From assembly GCA_015064425.1 (NCBI GenBank), contig SVSF01000018.1, positions 1-22,080 on the forward strand: a DNA stretch of 22,080 bases, written 5' to 3'. This stretch comes from Oscillospiraceae bacterium. GTDB taxonomy: Bacteria; Bacillota_A; Clostridia; Oscillospirales; CAG-272. This document shows, one piece after another, positions 1 to 8,777 of this stretch (position 1 is the stretch's first letter; the number at the start of each line of letters is the position of its first letter). The position numbers were made by a program, and so were the translations under genes. Below the pieces are notes generated by a model. It worked only from the letters and a program-made list of their open reading frames with translations, did no database searches and was not told where the DNA came from.

Positions 1-73
1 ACATTAAAATGTATAGTGATGGGGCAATTATAGACAAAAACAAAATAATACCTTGCCCTGATATTCTTTTCAT
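1..73 (-). CDS. Start of an unidentified protein, truncated by the left window edge
   Basis: An ATG at 73 on the minus strand is preceded by a strong ribosome binding site, GGAGGGAG, about 6 nt upstream. The frame stays open for 24 codons to the window edge. The visible N-terminus begins MKRISG and is followed by a hydrophobic run (IILFLSIIAPSLYILM), consistent with a membrane anchor or signal peptide. Nothing else of the protein can be seen, so no family can be given. It lies downstream of a transposase remnant on the same strand. The call rests on the ribosome binding site and the hydrophobic start only. Confidence 0.5.
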   Translation of the reverse strand, partial: MKRISGQGIILFLSIIAPSLYILM

Positions 74-165
74 ACTTATTCTCCCTCCGTCAAATTCTTG
101 TTTATCGTTATGTTTATCACCGGTCTCGCCTTGGTTTAACAAAGACATAGGCAAAGCCCATACCC

Positions 166-413
166 CTATTCTTCTGCATAAAAGCAATCATATTGCCATC
201 TTATTGGATTCTTACCGTGTATCTCTTTAGACGCATTTATTTTAACGTATTCAATAACCTTTGATATAATGGATCGCCCCTATGACACGGGACAAAGTGC
301 ATTTCCTGTTATATGTACATACCGTTATGAAATACACCCCGGGCGTACGTAATCGAAATTCTTTAGCCGAGGCGCTTTCTTTGCGGTAATTCTTTTTCGT
401 TATCCATTTTCAT
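166..413 (-). pseudogene. Decayed RAYT-type (Y1/IS200-like) transposase remnant
   Basis: Three minus-strand frames read in succession give recognisable pieces of a REP-associated tyrosine transposase. The first begins at the ATG at 413 or 407 with KELPQRKRL. Next comes LKNFDYVRPG, followed after a 1-nt shift by GVYFITVCTYNRKCTLSRV and IGAIH. After a further shift come SKVIEYVKINASKEIHG and then NPIRWQYDCFYAEE before a TAG at 166. These match the order of N-terminal, central and C-terminal motifs known for this family. Intact members are roughly 150-250 residues. The HUH metal-binding segment (around MPNHIH) and the region holding the catalytic Tyr are missing, so at least two internal deletions and several frameshifts have occurred. 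It cannot be an active transposase. The assignment comes from motif recall, not from a search. Confidence 0.8.
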
Positions 414-435
414 CACCAATACCATTATAACGCAA

Positions 436-470
436 ATCGGCAGAGAAAACAAATTCTCTGCCGATATTTT
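436..470. terminator. Perfect 12-bp hairpin, likely bidirectional terminator
   Basis: Arms 436-447 (ATCGGCAGAGAA) and 454-465 (TTCTCTGCCGAT) are perfect complements around a 6-nt AACAAA loop. On the plus strand the stem is followed by ATTTT, and on the minus strand by a short TTTGCG. It sits 60 nt past the stop of the minus-strand esterase gene and would end that operon. The minus-strand T-tract is weak. A RAYT-associated palindrome is an alternative reading, because the remnant starts 23 nt away. Confidence 0.65.
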
Positions 471-526
471 GTACCCATAATTCTCCTATTGGAACAAAGG
501 AGATAATTGCTGAGGCTTTTAAAATA

Positions 527-2503
527 TCATTTTTTAATAAGACGTACCCTTTCAAGGTTTACAAAATGATACGATGTATCATCGTGGGAGAATCTGAATA
601 TCATCTTCTTAACGTTTGCGCCTTCCGGTACGGCTTCCAAAGATGCCTCGTATCTCATCCAACCGCCACGTATCTCCTCGCACTCTGTAAATGGGTTTTC
701 TATCATTTTGTCTTCCAACTCAAGTATAAGCTTGGCATTGAGTCCACCTCTTACGTTAAAGAAATTCGCGCTTAATGCCTTAAATCTCCAAAGATCAAGA
801 GTGTTGTAAGGGTACGATTTTACAAAGCATCCGAATTCATTGTTTTCGGAGCATACCCTAACACTGCTTCCCTCAAGGGTAAATGCACTGTCAAGGCAAA
901 GCTCAGACTCCGGTTCCGCCTGCCATATGGGACGATAGAAAATATCGAACACTTCTCCCTTTATGTTGTTTGCCCAGAAAGAATTTTTAGAAGTATCATA
1001 CCATGGACGGGCTTCTATATTTATCAAATTTACCTTATCAGAGAAGAATGGATATATAGGGTAAACACCCGCCCATATATTACAGCACGGCTCAAGAGAC
1101 TGCACCGCATACGCACAATACTTCGGCTCTGATATGGCATCGCACCATACCTCCATAGTATCTGATCCACTTTCTTTTCCGATATCGCACTCTGCGGGAA
1201 GATATATTCCATCATCGCCCGCCACGTAAAGCCCAACAGGTCTTTCTCCGTCTATAAACAGACCGAAACCGACGGAAGCAAATCTGATCCTGATCCTATT
1301 GCCGCATATTTCATAAGATAGAGGATATGCAGGAGAAGTCTGTGAAAATCCTCTATCGTATACTTTATCCAAAGCAAGACTTACCATTCTGCTTCCTAAC
1401 GGATATTTATTATTCGGATGTATGGGATGATTTCCCTGATGGTACGCCCATCTTGGAGGAAGATCTCCTATGGGGGCAGCTCCGAATTTCTCGGGTTCTT
1501 CTACTGCCGTTCTTACGAATGCATCGTTTATATATCCGAGGCAGCACTCACCGGACTCGCCGTATGTCCATGGGTAGATAAGTGAAGAAAGCACAACAAA
1601 ATTGTCGGGATCCGCTGCAAAGCGTTCTCTATAGACCTTATAATAAAATCTCAAATAATCGGAATATAGCTTGGTATAAAACTCCGATGAAGTTTCGTTT
1701 TCTCCCTGATACCAAATAATGCTGCGCACCTTTACGCCTTCAAGAGGTGCTATTTTTACATTATACTGAGCAGAGGTCTGCTGCCAGTTGCCCATGGCAT
1801 TTTTGTTCCAGTTCTCAAGCGTAGGATACCAGCCTATTTCCTTGAGTCTTCCTACAAGATAATCGTTTTTATCAAGTTCATCCTTGGGAAACCAGCTCTG
1901 TATGGATGTACCGCCCCAGCTCGCATTCAAGTATCCAACAGGGGTATCTTCGCTTCTGTTGAGATAGTCGTAGAGTTCATTTACAAACTTAAGCCCAAGT
2001 GAGGATACACCCTTAAGACTTTCTCTGTCATCGGAAGCTATCCATCTGCCCGTGTTCATAGGGTCGGGCTCCCATGGAAATTCGCCCGTACCGTCCGCCA
2101 GATGTGCAGGATAGTCCACGTGATATACACGGATATTTTTTCCCCTTACGTTATCGATCATATTTTCAGCATCGTTTTCGAATGCATTGGTAAGCTCCAT
2201 ATTTGACTGTCCCGAAGCAAGCCAAAGCTCACCGAAGAGCACGTCGTTTACTGTATGGATCTCACCGCTGACCGAACTTTGAAGGATAATTTTGCATTTT
2301 TCAAATGAGGCTGAAGGAGTCTTTAGCTCGAGTGTAAAGCTTCCGCTATCATCGGAACATACAGCAACGGAACAAAACTCCTTTTCTCCCTTTATTATCT
2401 TAGCCGTAATATTGGAGCTTTTGTTGCTCAAACCCTTTAAAACAAGTATTGAGTCAGCCTGAAAAAGGGCTCCATCGGAAAATACCTTCTGTAAAATAAA
2501 CAT
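527..2503 (-). CDS. Sialate O-acetylesterase family protein (SGNH-type esterase)
   Basis: This 658-residue protein matches the sialate O-acetylesterase (SASA) family, which removes O-acetyl groups from sialic acids or other acetylated sugars. The block GELWLASGQSNMEL (residues 91-104) carries the nucleophile Ser100. WYQGENET lies in the middle of the protein. HPIHPNNKYPLGSRM supplies the catalytic His of the SGNH fold. No signal peptide is visible, so it is probably cytoplasmic and would act on imported sugars. The last ~140 residues after the esterase core look beta-rich, like a carbohydrate-binding or jelly-roll module; that is inference. The gene follows the zinc-ribbon gene by 17 nt and is last in its operon. 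The ATG at 2503 has only a weak upstream ribosome binding site (GTGAG). The true substrate could be acetylated xylan or another glycan rather than sialate. Confidence 0.85.
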   Translation of the reverse strand: MFILQKVFSDGALFQADSILVLKGLSNKSSNITAKIIKGEKEFCSVAVCSDDSGSFTLELKTPSASFEKCKIILQSSVSGEIHTVNDVLFGELWLASGQSNMELTNAFENDAENMIDNVRGKNIRVYHVDYPAHLADGTGEFPWEPDPMNTGRWIASDDRESLKGVSSLGLKFVNELYDYLNRSEDTPVGYLNASWGGTSIQSWFPKDELDKNDYLVGRLKEIGWYPTLENWNKNAMGNWQQTSAQYNVKIAPLEGVKVRSIIWYQGENETSSEFYTKLYSDYLRFYYKVYRERFAADPDNFVVLSSLIYPWTYGESGECCLGYINDAFVRTAVEEPEKFGAAPIGDLPPRWAYHQGNHPIHPNNKYPLGSRMVSLALDKVYDRGFSQTSPAYPLSYEICGNRIRIRFASVGFGLFIDGERPVGLYVAGDDGIYLPAECDIGKESGSDTMEVWCDAISEPKYCAYAVQSLEPCCNIWAGVYPIYPFFSDKVNLINIEARPWYDTSKNSFWANNIKGEVFDIFYRPIWQAEPESELCLDSAFTLEGSSVRVCSENNEFGCFVKSYPYNTLDLWRFKALSANFFNVRGGLNAKLILELEDKMIENPFTECEEIRGGWMRYEASLEAVPEGANVKKMIFRFSHDDTSYHFVNLERVRLIKK

Positions 2504-2520
2504 GGCAATGTACTCACAAT

Positions 2521-2811
2521 CTAATATTTATAACTGCAATGCGGACACTTGGGATAGTCAAAATCGTGCACCGTTCCGCATTTTGGGCAAGTTTTCTGCG
2601 GAAGCTCTTCTGCTCCACCGTAACGTTTTTCAAAATCTTCCTCATTCTGAAAAAATTCCAGCTTCCCACATTCGGGGCAACGGAAGATGCTTACAGTCAT
2701 AGCTCCGGATATAAGATTGGGAAGATCTCCCAGAACCCATCCGGTCTTACCGAGCTGTATGGTCTCTTTACCCAAAAAGGCCATCTCTTTTTCACATCTT
2801 ATGCATTTCAT
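2521..2811 (-). CDS. Small double zinc-ribbon protein
   Basis: A 96-residue protein with four CxxC pairs: C3/C6, C45/C48, C75/C78 and C89/C92. These are enough ligands for two zinc ribbons. The central stretch FRCPECGKLEFF resembles short nucleic-acid-binding or zinc-storage ribbons that Firmicute genomes annotate only as hypothetical. I chose the ATG at 2811 because AAAGGGAG lies 7 nt upstream. The longer reading from a TTG at 2829 would overlap the stop of the MATE gene and leave that ribosome binding site inside the gene. The gene sits between a MATE exporter and an esterase with short gaps, so it is co-transcribed. Its function is unknown. Confidence 0.8.
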   Translation of the reverse strand: MKCIRCEKEMAFLGKETIQLGKTGWVLGDLPNLISGAMTVSIFRCPECGKLEFFQNEEDFEKRYGGAEELPQKTCPKCGTVHDFDYPKCPHCSYKY

Positions 2812-2825
2812 TATACTGCTCCCTT

Positions 2826-4193
2826 TCAATTAAGAAGTCCGTTTTTCTTTTTAAATGCTTTAAAGCAAAGTAATATAGCGCAAAACATCAAAAATGCATT
2901 CATCAGCCACGAGCTTGGATACACCAAAAGCATACTTCCAAAGGTCTGCGGCAACAGGGGATATATAAAATATATAAATATCATCCTATATATAACAATG
3001 CAGAATATGGATATAAACATAGGGATAACAGAGACTCCGAGTCCTCTTAAGAAATTGGCAAAGCAGGTCATCATTCCCGCAATCACATATGTAGAAGCGT
3101 TAATAGACAATCTTACGCCGCCGTTCTTTATAACATCGGGATTATTGTTGAACAAGCTTATGAGTTCATGTCGGAATATTACTACCGGAATAGATGCACA
3201 TATGCTGAAAACAAATATCAAAAGAACGCTGACCTTCAGAGTACCCTTTACCCTTTTCAGATTTTTTGCACCTACGTTCTGGCTCGTAAATGTAAGAGTT
3301 GCACTGCATATTGAACTATTGGCAGTATCGATAAGTGCCTCCACGTTACCGGATGCGGCAGATGCCGCCATTACCGCTTTTCCGAAAGAGTTTACAGTAG
3401 ACTGCATTATGACGTTGGAGAATGAGAACATACAGCTCTGTATTCCTGAAGGAAGTCCTACAAGCAGTATACTTTTAAGCTCCTTAAGATGTATACGTGT
3501 CCGTTTTGGATCGAAGCGGTAATATTCGTCATCTGTAGCAAGGCAGCGCCAAACGAGAAAAGCGGAAAGCCCTTGGGATATAACAGTTGCAATAGCAACT
3601 CCGGAAACACCCATTTTACAGGCAAGAACAAAAAACAGATTCAATACTATATTAACTACTCCGGATACTGTAAGAAAAATAAGAGGCCTTTCGGTATCCC
3701 CTATTGCCCTGAATACTGCAGAACCGAAATTATAAAGAAGGAGCACGGGTGCACCTGCAAGTATGATCCTTAAATAGACGGTTGCATCGTGGAGCACCTC
3801 AGGATCCGTCTTCATCATAACAAGAAGAGTCGGGGTCACAAAATATCCTGCCACCGCAACTATGACACCGCATATTAAAGAGACTGCAAAAGAGGTCTCT
3901 ATGGTTTTACGTACATCATTCTTTTCTCCTGCGCCCACGTGACGTGCAGCAATTGCACTTACGCCTATTCCGATACCTATAAAAAGGTTAGTAATAAGAT
4001 GAAACAAAGAGGATGTTGCCCCTATAGCCGCAAGTCCTCCGTCTCCGTTTTCGGAAAAATTTCCGACTATCATCATATCGGCGGCATTATATAATATCTG
4101 TAAGAGGTTTGTAAAGAAAACGGGTATGGAAAACTGTATGATCTTTTTCCACAACGATCCCGTTGTCATATCAATTTCATGTCTTTTTAGCAT
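2826..4193 (-). CDS. MATE family multidrug/cation efflux transporter
   Basis: A 455-residue polytopic membrane protein of the MATE family (NorM/DinF-like), which exports drugs or metabolites in exchange for Na+ or H+. Family features include the N-terminal MTTGSLWKKIIQFSIPVFFTNLLQ and the following LYNAADMMIVG. GSAVFRAIGDTERPL occurs at the domain centre, and the second half repeats the pattern (VNSFGKAVMAASAASGNVEALID). Twelve membrane helices are expected at this length. I prefer the ATG at 4193, with GGAAAG about 10 nt upstream, over the GTG at 4202, which lies almost on top of that site. It starts 21 nt after the DUF1015 gene and is followed closely by the zinc-ribbon gene. The substrate cannot be read from the sequence. 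The promoter of this operon carries a possible MarR-like operator, which fits a drug-response theme. Confidence 0.93.
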   Translation of the reverse strand: MLKRHEIDMTTGSLWKKIIQFSIPVFFTNLLQILYNAADMMIVGNFSENGDGGLAAIGATSSLFHLITNLFIGIGIGVSAIAARHVGAGEKNDVRKTIETSFAVSLICGVIVAVAGYFVTPTLLVMMKTDPEVLHDATVYLRIILAGAPVLLLYNFGSAVFRAIGDTERPLIFLTVSGVVNIVLNLFFVLACKMGVSGVAIATVISQGLSAFLVWRCLATDDEYYRFDPKRTRIHLKELKSILLVGLPSGIQSCMFSFSNVIMQSTVNSFGKAVMAASAASGNVEALIDTANSSICSATLTFTSQNVGAKNLKRVKGTLKVSVLLIFVFSICASIPVVIFRHELISLFNNNPDVIKNGGVRLSINASTYVIAGMMTCFANFLRGLGVSVIPMFISIFCIVIYRMIFIYFIYPLLPQTFGSMLLVYPSSWLMNAFLMFCAILLCFKAFKKKNGLLN

Positions 4194-4214
4194 TGGATAC
4201 ACGCTTTCCGGGTT

Positions 4215-5405
4215 TCAGTTCTTGATTTTTCTGCTTTCCAAATAATATCTTTTTGATGCGGCCTCTCCCATTGAGAAGGTCTTTCTCGGAAGAACACCGT
4301 CTTTGATTACTGTCTTGAAAAGCTCATCCTTTCTCATCCCGGGGAAAATGAAGCCCACAGCGCCTTTTTCCTTACAAAGCTTTTCTACCGTATCCTCACC
4401 GTGTATATAGTCCACTTTGGAGGATGGGTACTTTTTGAGGTAATACTGTATGAATTTTTCAACACTTCCAACCGTAAGAACGGATTTAGGAGATTTTATG
4501 AGATATTCAGTCTTTTTTCCTTCCTCAACAAGCGTAAGAAGTTGTGTATCATCTCCTCCCTCTCCGAAAAATTCGTTCATTTCCGCTATGACACAGTCTT
4601 TATCGACACCAAAAAGCACCCTGTATATTGGTTCAAATTCAAGAGAGGGGTCGTGAATATTGACTATCTCCGCTAATGCATAGCGTGCAAGGGAGTCGCC
4701 TGACTCTTCATAGCAGGCTTTTGCGGTGGCAAGAGAATGATTTCCGTCACCGGATGCAAAAAGAAGTCCGTTCTTTTCGGCAAGTACTCCCAATGCTTCT
4801 ATCAGCTTCTCCTGCAAGGCTTTGGGAATAAGCTCGCCTTTTACACGCCCTCCTCCCATCAGAAGAGGGATGTCATAAACTGTCTCAAGGGCTGCTTCCT
4901 TCAAAGGCTCAATAACACTCATCTTCTCATCGTCGATAAGCATAAGCACATGCGGAAGCTCTATTTTTGCGTTTCTTCTTATTTCAACTCTGGGCGGGAT
5001 CCTGTCAATCACCGTCTGCTCCGTTGCACGGATAAGGGCATTTTTTGTATTGGTGTAGTCGTAATCTTCAAGATCAAGAGCACCTACAACTCCGTATCTT
5101 ACCTTTCCGTCGGGAAGAGTTCTGCTGACAAATATCATTGCATCGGGATATTCCTTAAATATACCTTTGTTCAGATATTCCTCCATCTTCTCATTTATTT
5201 CTTTTATACGTTCCTCTTTGCCGTCATCAAGATAGACTTCGGGAAGTATGAGTTCGAGAGCGGAAGGATCGTCGGAAACCTTTGCCTTAAGCTCTTCCCA
5301 ATACTCGGGCTCTGAGGTATACTGGTCGCAGGCTACTACGGGCCAGGTCTCTTTTATATCTTTTGGTATAAGTATGTTTGCTGAATAAAATGGTACGTTT
5401 TTCAT
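4215..5405 (-). CDS. DUF1015 family protein
   Basis: A 396-residue protein that matches the DUF1015 family. Typical blocks are the N-terminal ADI-like segment (FYSANILIPK), WPVVACDQYTSEPEYWEEL, and SGDGNHSLATAKACYEE near residues 213-229, with GDGNH as the conserved core. The family is widespread in anaerobes, often next to serine or phosphoglycerate enzymes, but has no settled biochemical role that I can name. The ATG at 5405 has an AAGGC-type site about 7 nt upstream. It lies 22 nt after the ABC transporter gene in the same operon. Nothing appears missing for the family. Confidence 0.85.
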   Translation of the reverse strand: MKNVPFYSANILIPKDIKETWPVVACDQYTSEPEYWEELKAKVSDDPSALELILPEVYLDDGKEERIKEINEKMEEYLNKGIFKEYPDAMIFVSRTLPDGKVRYGVVGALDLEDYDYTNTKNALIRATEQTVIDRIPPRVEIRRNAKIELPHVLMLIDDEKMSVIEPLKEAALETVYDIPLLMGGGRVKGELIPKALQEKLIEALGVLAEKNGLLFASGDGNHSLATAKACYEESGDSLARYALAEIVNIHDPSLEFEPIYRVLFGVDKDCVIAEMNEFFGEGGDDTQLLTLVEEGKKTEYLIKSPKSVLTVGSVEKFIQYYLKKYPSSKVDYIHGEDTVEKLCKEKGAVGFIFPGMRKDELFKTVIKDGVLPRKTFSMGEAASKRYYLESRKIKN

Positions 5406-5427
5406 TTTGTGCCTTGCCTTTACATAT

Positions 5428-7416
5428 TTAGGGTCTGGGGGATCTGCCTTTCATAGGCATATCCTCATATAATTCTCCCGCTTTATCCGAATGCTCGATG
5501 TAATTCTTTGCCTGAGTGGTAAAAAGCTTTCTGTATTTTCCGTCCTTACGGCTCATAAGCTCGGAGTGAGTGCCTTGTTCGATAAGTTTTCCGTGCTCAA
5601 GAACGAATATCTTTGATGCTGTTGTGGCACTCGAAAGTCTGTGGGACACGAATATACTGAGCTTTCCTTTGCGAAGCTCATCAAACTGATCGAATATCTC
5701 CTGTTCCGCTATAGCATCGAGAGAAGCCGTAGGCTCGTCAAGTATAAGTATATCAGAATCAGAATAGAATGCACGGGCAATAGCAAGCTTTTGCCACTGT
5801 CCTATGGAAAGTTCAATACCGTTCTCCTCAAAGAATCTCATAAGAGGCGTATCGTATCCTGCCGGAAGATCCTTTATAAAGCTGTCCGCATTACTGTGAT
5901 GGGCGGCGCTTATGATATTCTCGTCGTCTATCTCTTTTTCAACCTGTCCGAAAGAGATATTGTCTCTTACCGATACAGCGTATTTTCCGTAATCCTGAAA
6001 AACTATACCGAATACCTTATAAAGCTCTACGGGATCGTATTCCTTTATATCGTATCCATCGAAATATATAGTTCCTTCTGTAGGATCATAAAGTCTTGTA
6101 AGAAGCTTTATAAGAGTCGTCTTTCCCGCTCCGTTAAGACCTACGAGCACTGCCTTGTCTCCCGAGCGAAGCTCAAAACTCACATTGTCGATAACATTTC
6201 TCTCTGTACCGGGATAACGGAAGGACACGTTCTCAAATCTTATAATATGCTCTATATGTCTTTCGGGTATTCTGGCTTTTTTCTCACTGGAAACGATGGT
6301 ACGTTTTTCATTCATAAAGCGTATAAGGTTATCGATAAACAGTGTGCCTTCGTATACTGCAGCGGTCTTTGTAACTATATTTCCTACTCCGCCTGAAATA
6401 GATGAGAGTGCTCCCGAATAAAGAGAGTAGTTACCTATCTGCATCTCTCCGTTGCATACATTGTAGGCGATATATATGAGGAGTCCGCAATTTACTATGG
6501 CGGTAAAGGTATTGAGAGCGGTATGCCAGATACCTTCGCCCAAAAATATCTTTTTGAGCCCTTTAAAATATTTTTTGAATATGCTTTCGTATCTTTCGAT
6601 AAATACGTCTGAAAGTCCCAGTATCCTTACCTCTTTGACCATATCCTTATTGGTCATAAGCTCGGAATAATATGCAAGCTGTCTGCGGTCCTTAGATCTT
6701 TCCCGCATATATTTTACCATCTTTTTACGGTATACGAAATTAACTACGGCACCGGGTATTGCAAGAGCAATTATTATCCACGGAGCGTAAGGACTCAACG
6801 CCCAAAGCACCGCAACGAATGAAACAATACTGATAAACGAGCTGAATATGCTTAACGATGATTCAAGCACCTGAATGGGTCGCATACCCGCCTCACGGCT
6901 GGCGTTTTCAAAGCGCTCGTAAAAATCAGGGTCATCAAAGCTCTTTACGTCGAGAGTTTTTGACTTTTGCATTATGCTGACTTTTATATGGTTGGTAACA
7001 AGCTCACCGTAGATCCTTGAAAGGGTGTGGCTGAGGGATCCGACGGCACTTTGTATTACCGTATATGCTACCTGGGCTGCAAAAAGCAGCACTATGACCT
7101 CCAGCATATGCATTCCCGCTTCGGCACCTTCTGCAGATGCAATTCCGTATGCCTCCGCCAATGCGTTCAGTATATGTGCATTGATAAAAGCACCTACAAC
7201 GGGTGCGGCACCGTTAAAGACCGCAGTGCCGGTGACCGCAAAGATTATCCACTTTCTGGTCTCCCATATAAGCTTAAGTATGTAAGCCATTCTGTAAAAG
7301 AATCCTTTAAAGAATCTTTTAAGATATGAAGGAACCTCTCTTATATTCTTCGGCAGCGGCTCCTTGTATTTATCATTATTTCTTCGCGGGGGCGGCCCCA
7401 TAAATCCCGGTCCCAT
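5428..7416 (-). CDS. ABC exporter, fused permease and ATPase
   Basis: A 662-residue half-transporter. An N-terminal transmembrane domain (about residues 45-330) is followed by a nucleotide-binding domain. The ATPase has a Walker A motif VGLNGAGKTTLIKL (near residue 422), a Q-loop in IVFQDYGKYA, and the signature LSIGQWQKLAIARAF (near 534), where LSIGQ replaces LSGGQ. It also has Walker B ILILDEPTASLD and the H-loop VSHRLSS. The LSIGQ variant and overall type resemble exporters for peptides, lipids or drugs that work as homo- or heterodimers. No second half-transporter is present here, so a homodimer is the simpler reading. The first 20 residues are rich in Gly, Pro and Arg. Its ATG overlaps the rsmB stop codon (TAATG), so translation is coupled to rsmB. 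The substrate is unknown. Confidence 0.92.
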   Translation of the reverse strand: MGPGFMGPPPRRNNDKYKEPLPKNIREVPSYLKRFFKGFFYRMAYILKLIWETRKWIIFAVTGTAVFNGAAPVVGAFINAHILNALAEAYGIASAEGAEAGMHMLEVIVLLFAAQVAYTVIQSAVGSLSHTLSRIYGELVTNHIKVSIMQKSKTLDVKSFDDPDFYERFENASREAGMRPIQVLESSLSIFSSFISIVSFVAVLWALSPYAPWIIIALAIPGAVVNFVYRKKMVKYMRERSKDRRQLAYYSELMTNKDMVKEVRILGLSDVFIERYESIFKKYFKGLKKIFLGEGIWHTALNTFTAIVNCGLLIYIAYNVCNGEMQIGNYSLYSGALSSISGGVGNIVTKTAAVYEGTLFIDNLIRFMNEKRTIVSSEKKARIPERHIEHIIRFENVSFRYPGTERNVIDNVSFELRSGDKAVLVGLNGAGKTTLIKLLTRLYDPTEGTIYFDGYDIKEYDPVELYKVFGIVFQDYGKYAVSVRDNISFGQVEKEIDDENIISAAHHSNADSFIKDLPAGYDTPLMRFFEENGIELSIGQWQKLAIARAFYSDSDILILDEPTASLDAIAEQEIFDQFDELRKGKLSIFVSHRLSSATTASKIFVLEHGKLIEQGTHSELMSRKDGKYRKLFTTQAKNYIEHSDKAGELYEDMPMKGRSPRP

Positions 7417-8717
7417 TATTTTTCCTCCAGTCTTTTGAATACGGCTACGAAAAAGCCGTCGGTTCCGTTTTCATACGGAAAGAAAGTCTTGTGACCGAAG
7501 CTGTCATATATAAAATCGCCGTGCTCTTTCAGAAAGCGTTCGGCATTTTTTTCATTTTCGTCTTTGTTTAACGTACAGGTGGAGTAAACAAGCCTTCCGC
7601 CTTTTTTCACGTATGCAGACGAGGTGTTCAGTATTGCATACTGTATTTCGGGAAGCCGTTCCGTATCCTCCTTCGTTTTATGCCTCAAGTCGGGTTTTTT
7701 TGCTATTACTCCCAGTCCCGAGCAGGGTACGTCGCACAGAACTCTGTCGGCTTTTCCGAAAAGCTCTTCTTTTCCTTCTCTGCCGTCTGCTCTGCCCGTC
7801 TCAATAATGTTTATACCGAGTCTTAAAGCACCGTTTTTAACCAGAGAAAGTTTATTTTCGTGCAGGTCAAAGCTGTACAGCTTGCCCTCATTACCCATGG
7901 ATATAGACATGGAAAAACTCTTTCCGCCCGGGCAGGCACAAGTATCTATTACAGTTTCCCCTGCCTTTGCGTCCACCGCCTCGGCGCAGAGCTGAGATGC
8001 CTCGTCCTGAACGATGGCAAGTCCTTCCTCTATTGCTGAAAGGGATGGCACGGAAACGTTTCCGTATATCTTTATACCGTTTTCCGAAAGCTCTGTTTTT
8101 TTGCACTCATAGCCTTCGGCCATAAGCTTTTTGAAAAGCTCATCCCTGCTTGTTTTGAGAGTATTGGTACGAAGACACAAAGGCGGTCTTTCCTCAAGAG
8201 TCTCAAGTATCTTGACCGTACGCTCTCTGCCGTAGTCAGCATCCCATTTCTCCGCTATCCACTTAGGAACAGAATATTTTGCGGAAAGATAAGCGTAAAT
8301 ATCCTTTTTCTCGTCGGGATATTCTATATTATCCTTATTTCTCACAACGGAGCGCAGAACTGCATTTACGAATTTGTCCGCACCCTTATGGGAATATTTT
8401 TTGCAAAGCTCCACCGTTTCGTTGCAGGCGGCGCTGTCGGGTATTCTCGAAAGATAAAGTATCTGATATATCCCCATACGGAGAAGCACCAGAAGCTTTT
8501 TTTCTATTTTTTCCACGGGTATTCTTGAAAAAAGAGAGATAACGTGGTCTATGTTTATTTCCTTTTCAAGAGTTCCGTATACAAGCTCCGTATAAAGCGC
8601 CCGATCTCTGTCCTGCATCTCATTGCGCTTTATTACTGTGTCTGTTTCTATATTGGAATATCTTCCCGCAGAAGCACATTTCTCAAGGGACAGATATGCT
8701 AGTTCACGAACGTTCAC
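7416..8717 (-). CDS. rsmB: 16S rRNA (cytosine-967 C5)-methyltransferase RsmB
   Basis: A 433-residue protein with the RsmB architecture. An N-terminal NusB-like RNA-binding domain (residues 1 to about 135, with YGTLEKEINIDHVI) is followed by a SAM-dependent methyltransferase. The SAM loop is DTCACPGGKSF. The two catalytic cysteines lie in DVPCSGLG and YSTCTL, which form and resolve the covalent rRNA intermediate. The enzyme methylates C967 of 16S rRNA in the small subunit. It is the first gene after a consensus promoter at 8778-8806 and lies 124 nt after fmt, its usual neighbour. The operator-like repeats between promoter and gene suggest that this housekeeping gene shares regulation with the downstream exporters. 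Confidence 0.95.
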   Translation of the reverse strand: MNVRELAYLSLEKCASAGRYSNIETDTVIKRNEMQDRDRALYTELVYGTLEKEINIDHVISLFSRIPVEKIEKKLLVLLRMGIYQILYLSRIPDSAACNETVELCKKYSHKGADKFVNAVLRSVVRNKDNIEYPDEKKDIYAYLSAKYSVPKWIAEKWDADYGRERTVKILETLEERPPLCLRTNTLKTSRDELFKKLMAEGYECKKTELSENGIKIYGNVSVPSLSAIEEGLAIVQDEASQLCAEAVDAKAGETVIDTCACPGGKSFSMSISMGNEGKLYSFDLHENKLSLVKNGALRLGINIIETGRADGREGKEELFGKADRVLCDVPCSGLGVIAKKPDLRHKTKEDTERLPEIQYAILNTSSAYVKKGGRLVYSTCTLNKDENEKNAERFLKEHGDFIYDSFGHKTFFPYENGTDGFFVAVFKRLEEK

Positions 8718-8743
8718 GGCTTTTCCTTTCTCGTCAGCAAAAT

Positions 8744-8777
8744 GTTAGGGTACAAACAAATTAGTTAGTGCCCTAAC
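8744..8777. promoter_or_regulatory. Tandem palindromic operator-like element in the rsmB leader
   Basis: Two 14-bp sites lie 20 bp centre to centre: GTTAGGGTACAAAC at 8744-8757 and GTTAGTGCCCTAAC at 8764-8777. The second is a clean GTTAG-N4-CTAAC palindrome; the first has one mismatch in the right half. In addition, AATGTTAGGG (8741-8750) and CCCTAACATT (8771-8780) form a perfect 10-bp outer inverted repeat. The element abuts and partly overlaps the -10 box, so a bound dimer would block initiation. The shape recalls MarR-type operators, but no such regulator gene lies in the window. In RNA the outer repeat could also form a hairpin with a 20-nt loop. Confidence 0.6.

Noticed and set aside
9..230. 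Plus-strand open frame of 73 codons
   Set aside because: It runs antisense to the transposase remnant and the left-edge gene start, and has no ribosome binding site or family signal.
2539..3522. Plus-strand open frame of 327 codons
   Set aside because: It runs antisense to the zinc-ribbon and MATE genes, shows no family motifs, and has the low-complexity composition expected of a shadow frame.
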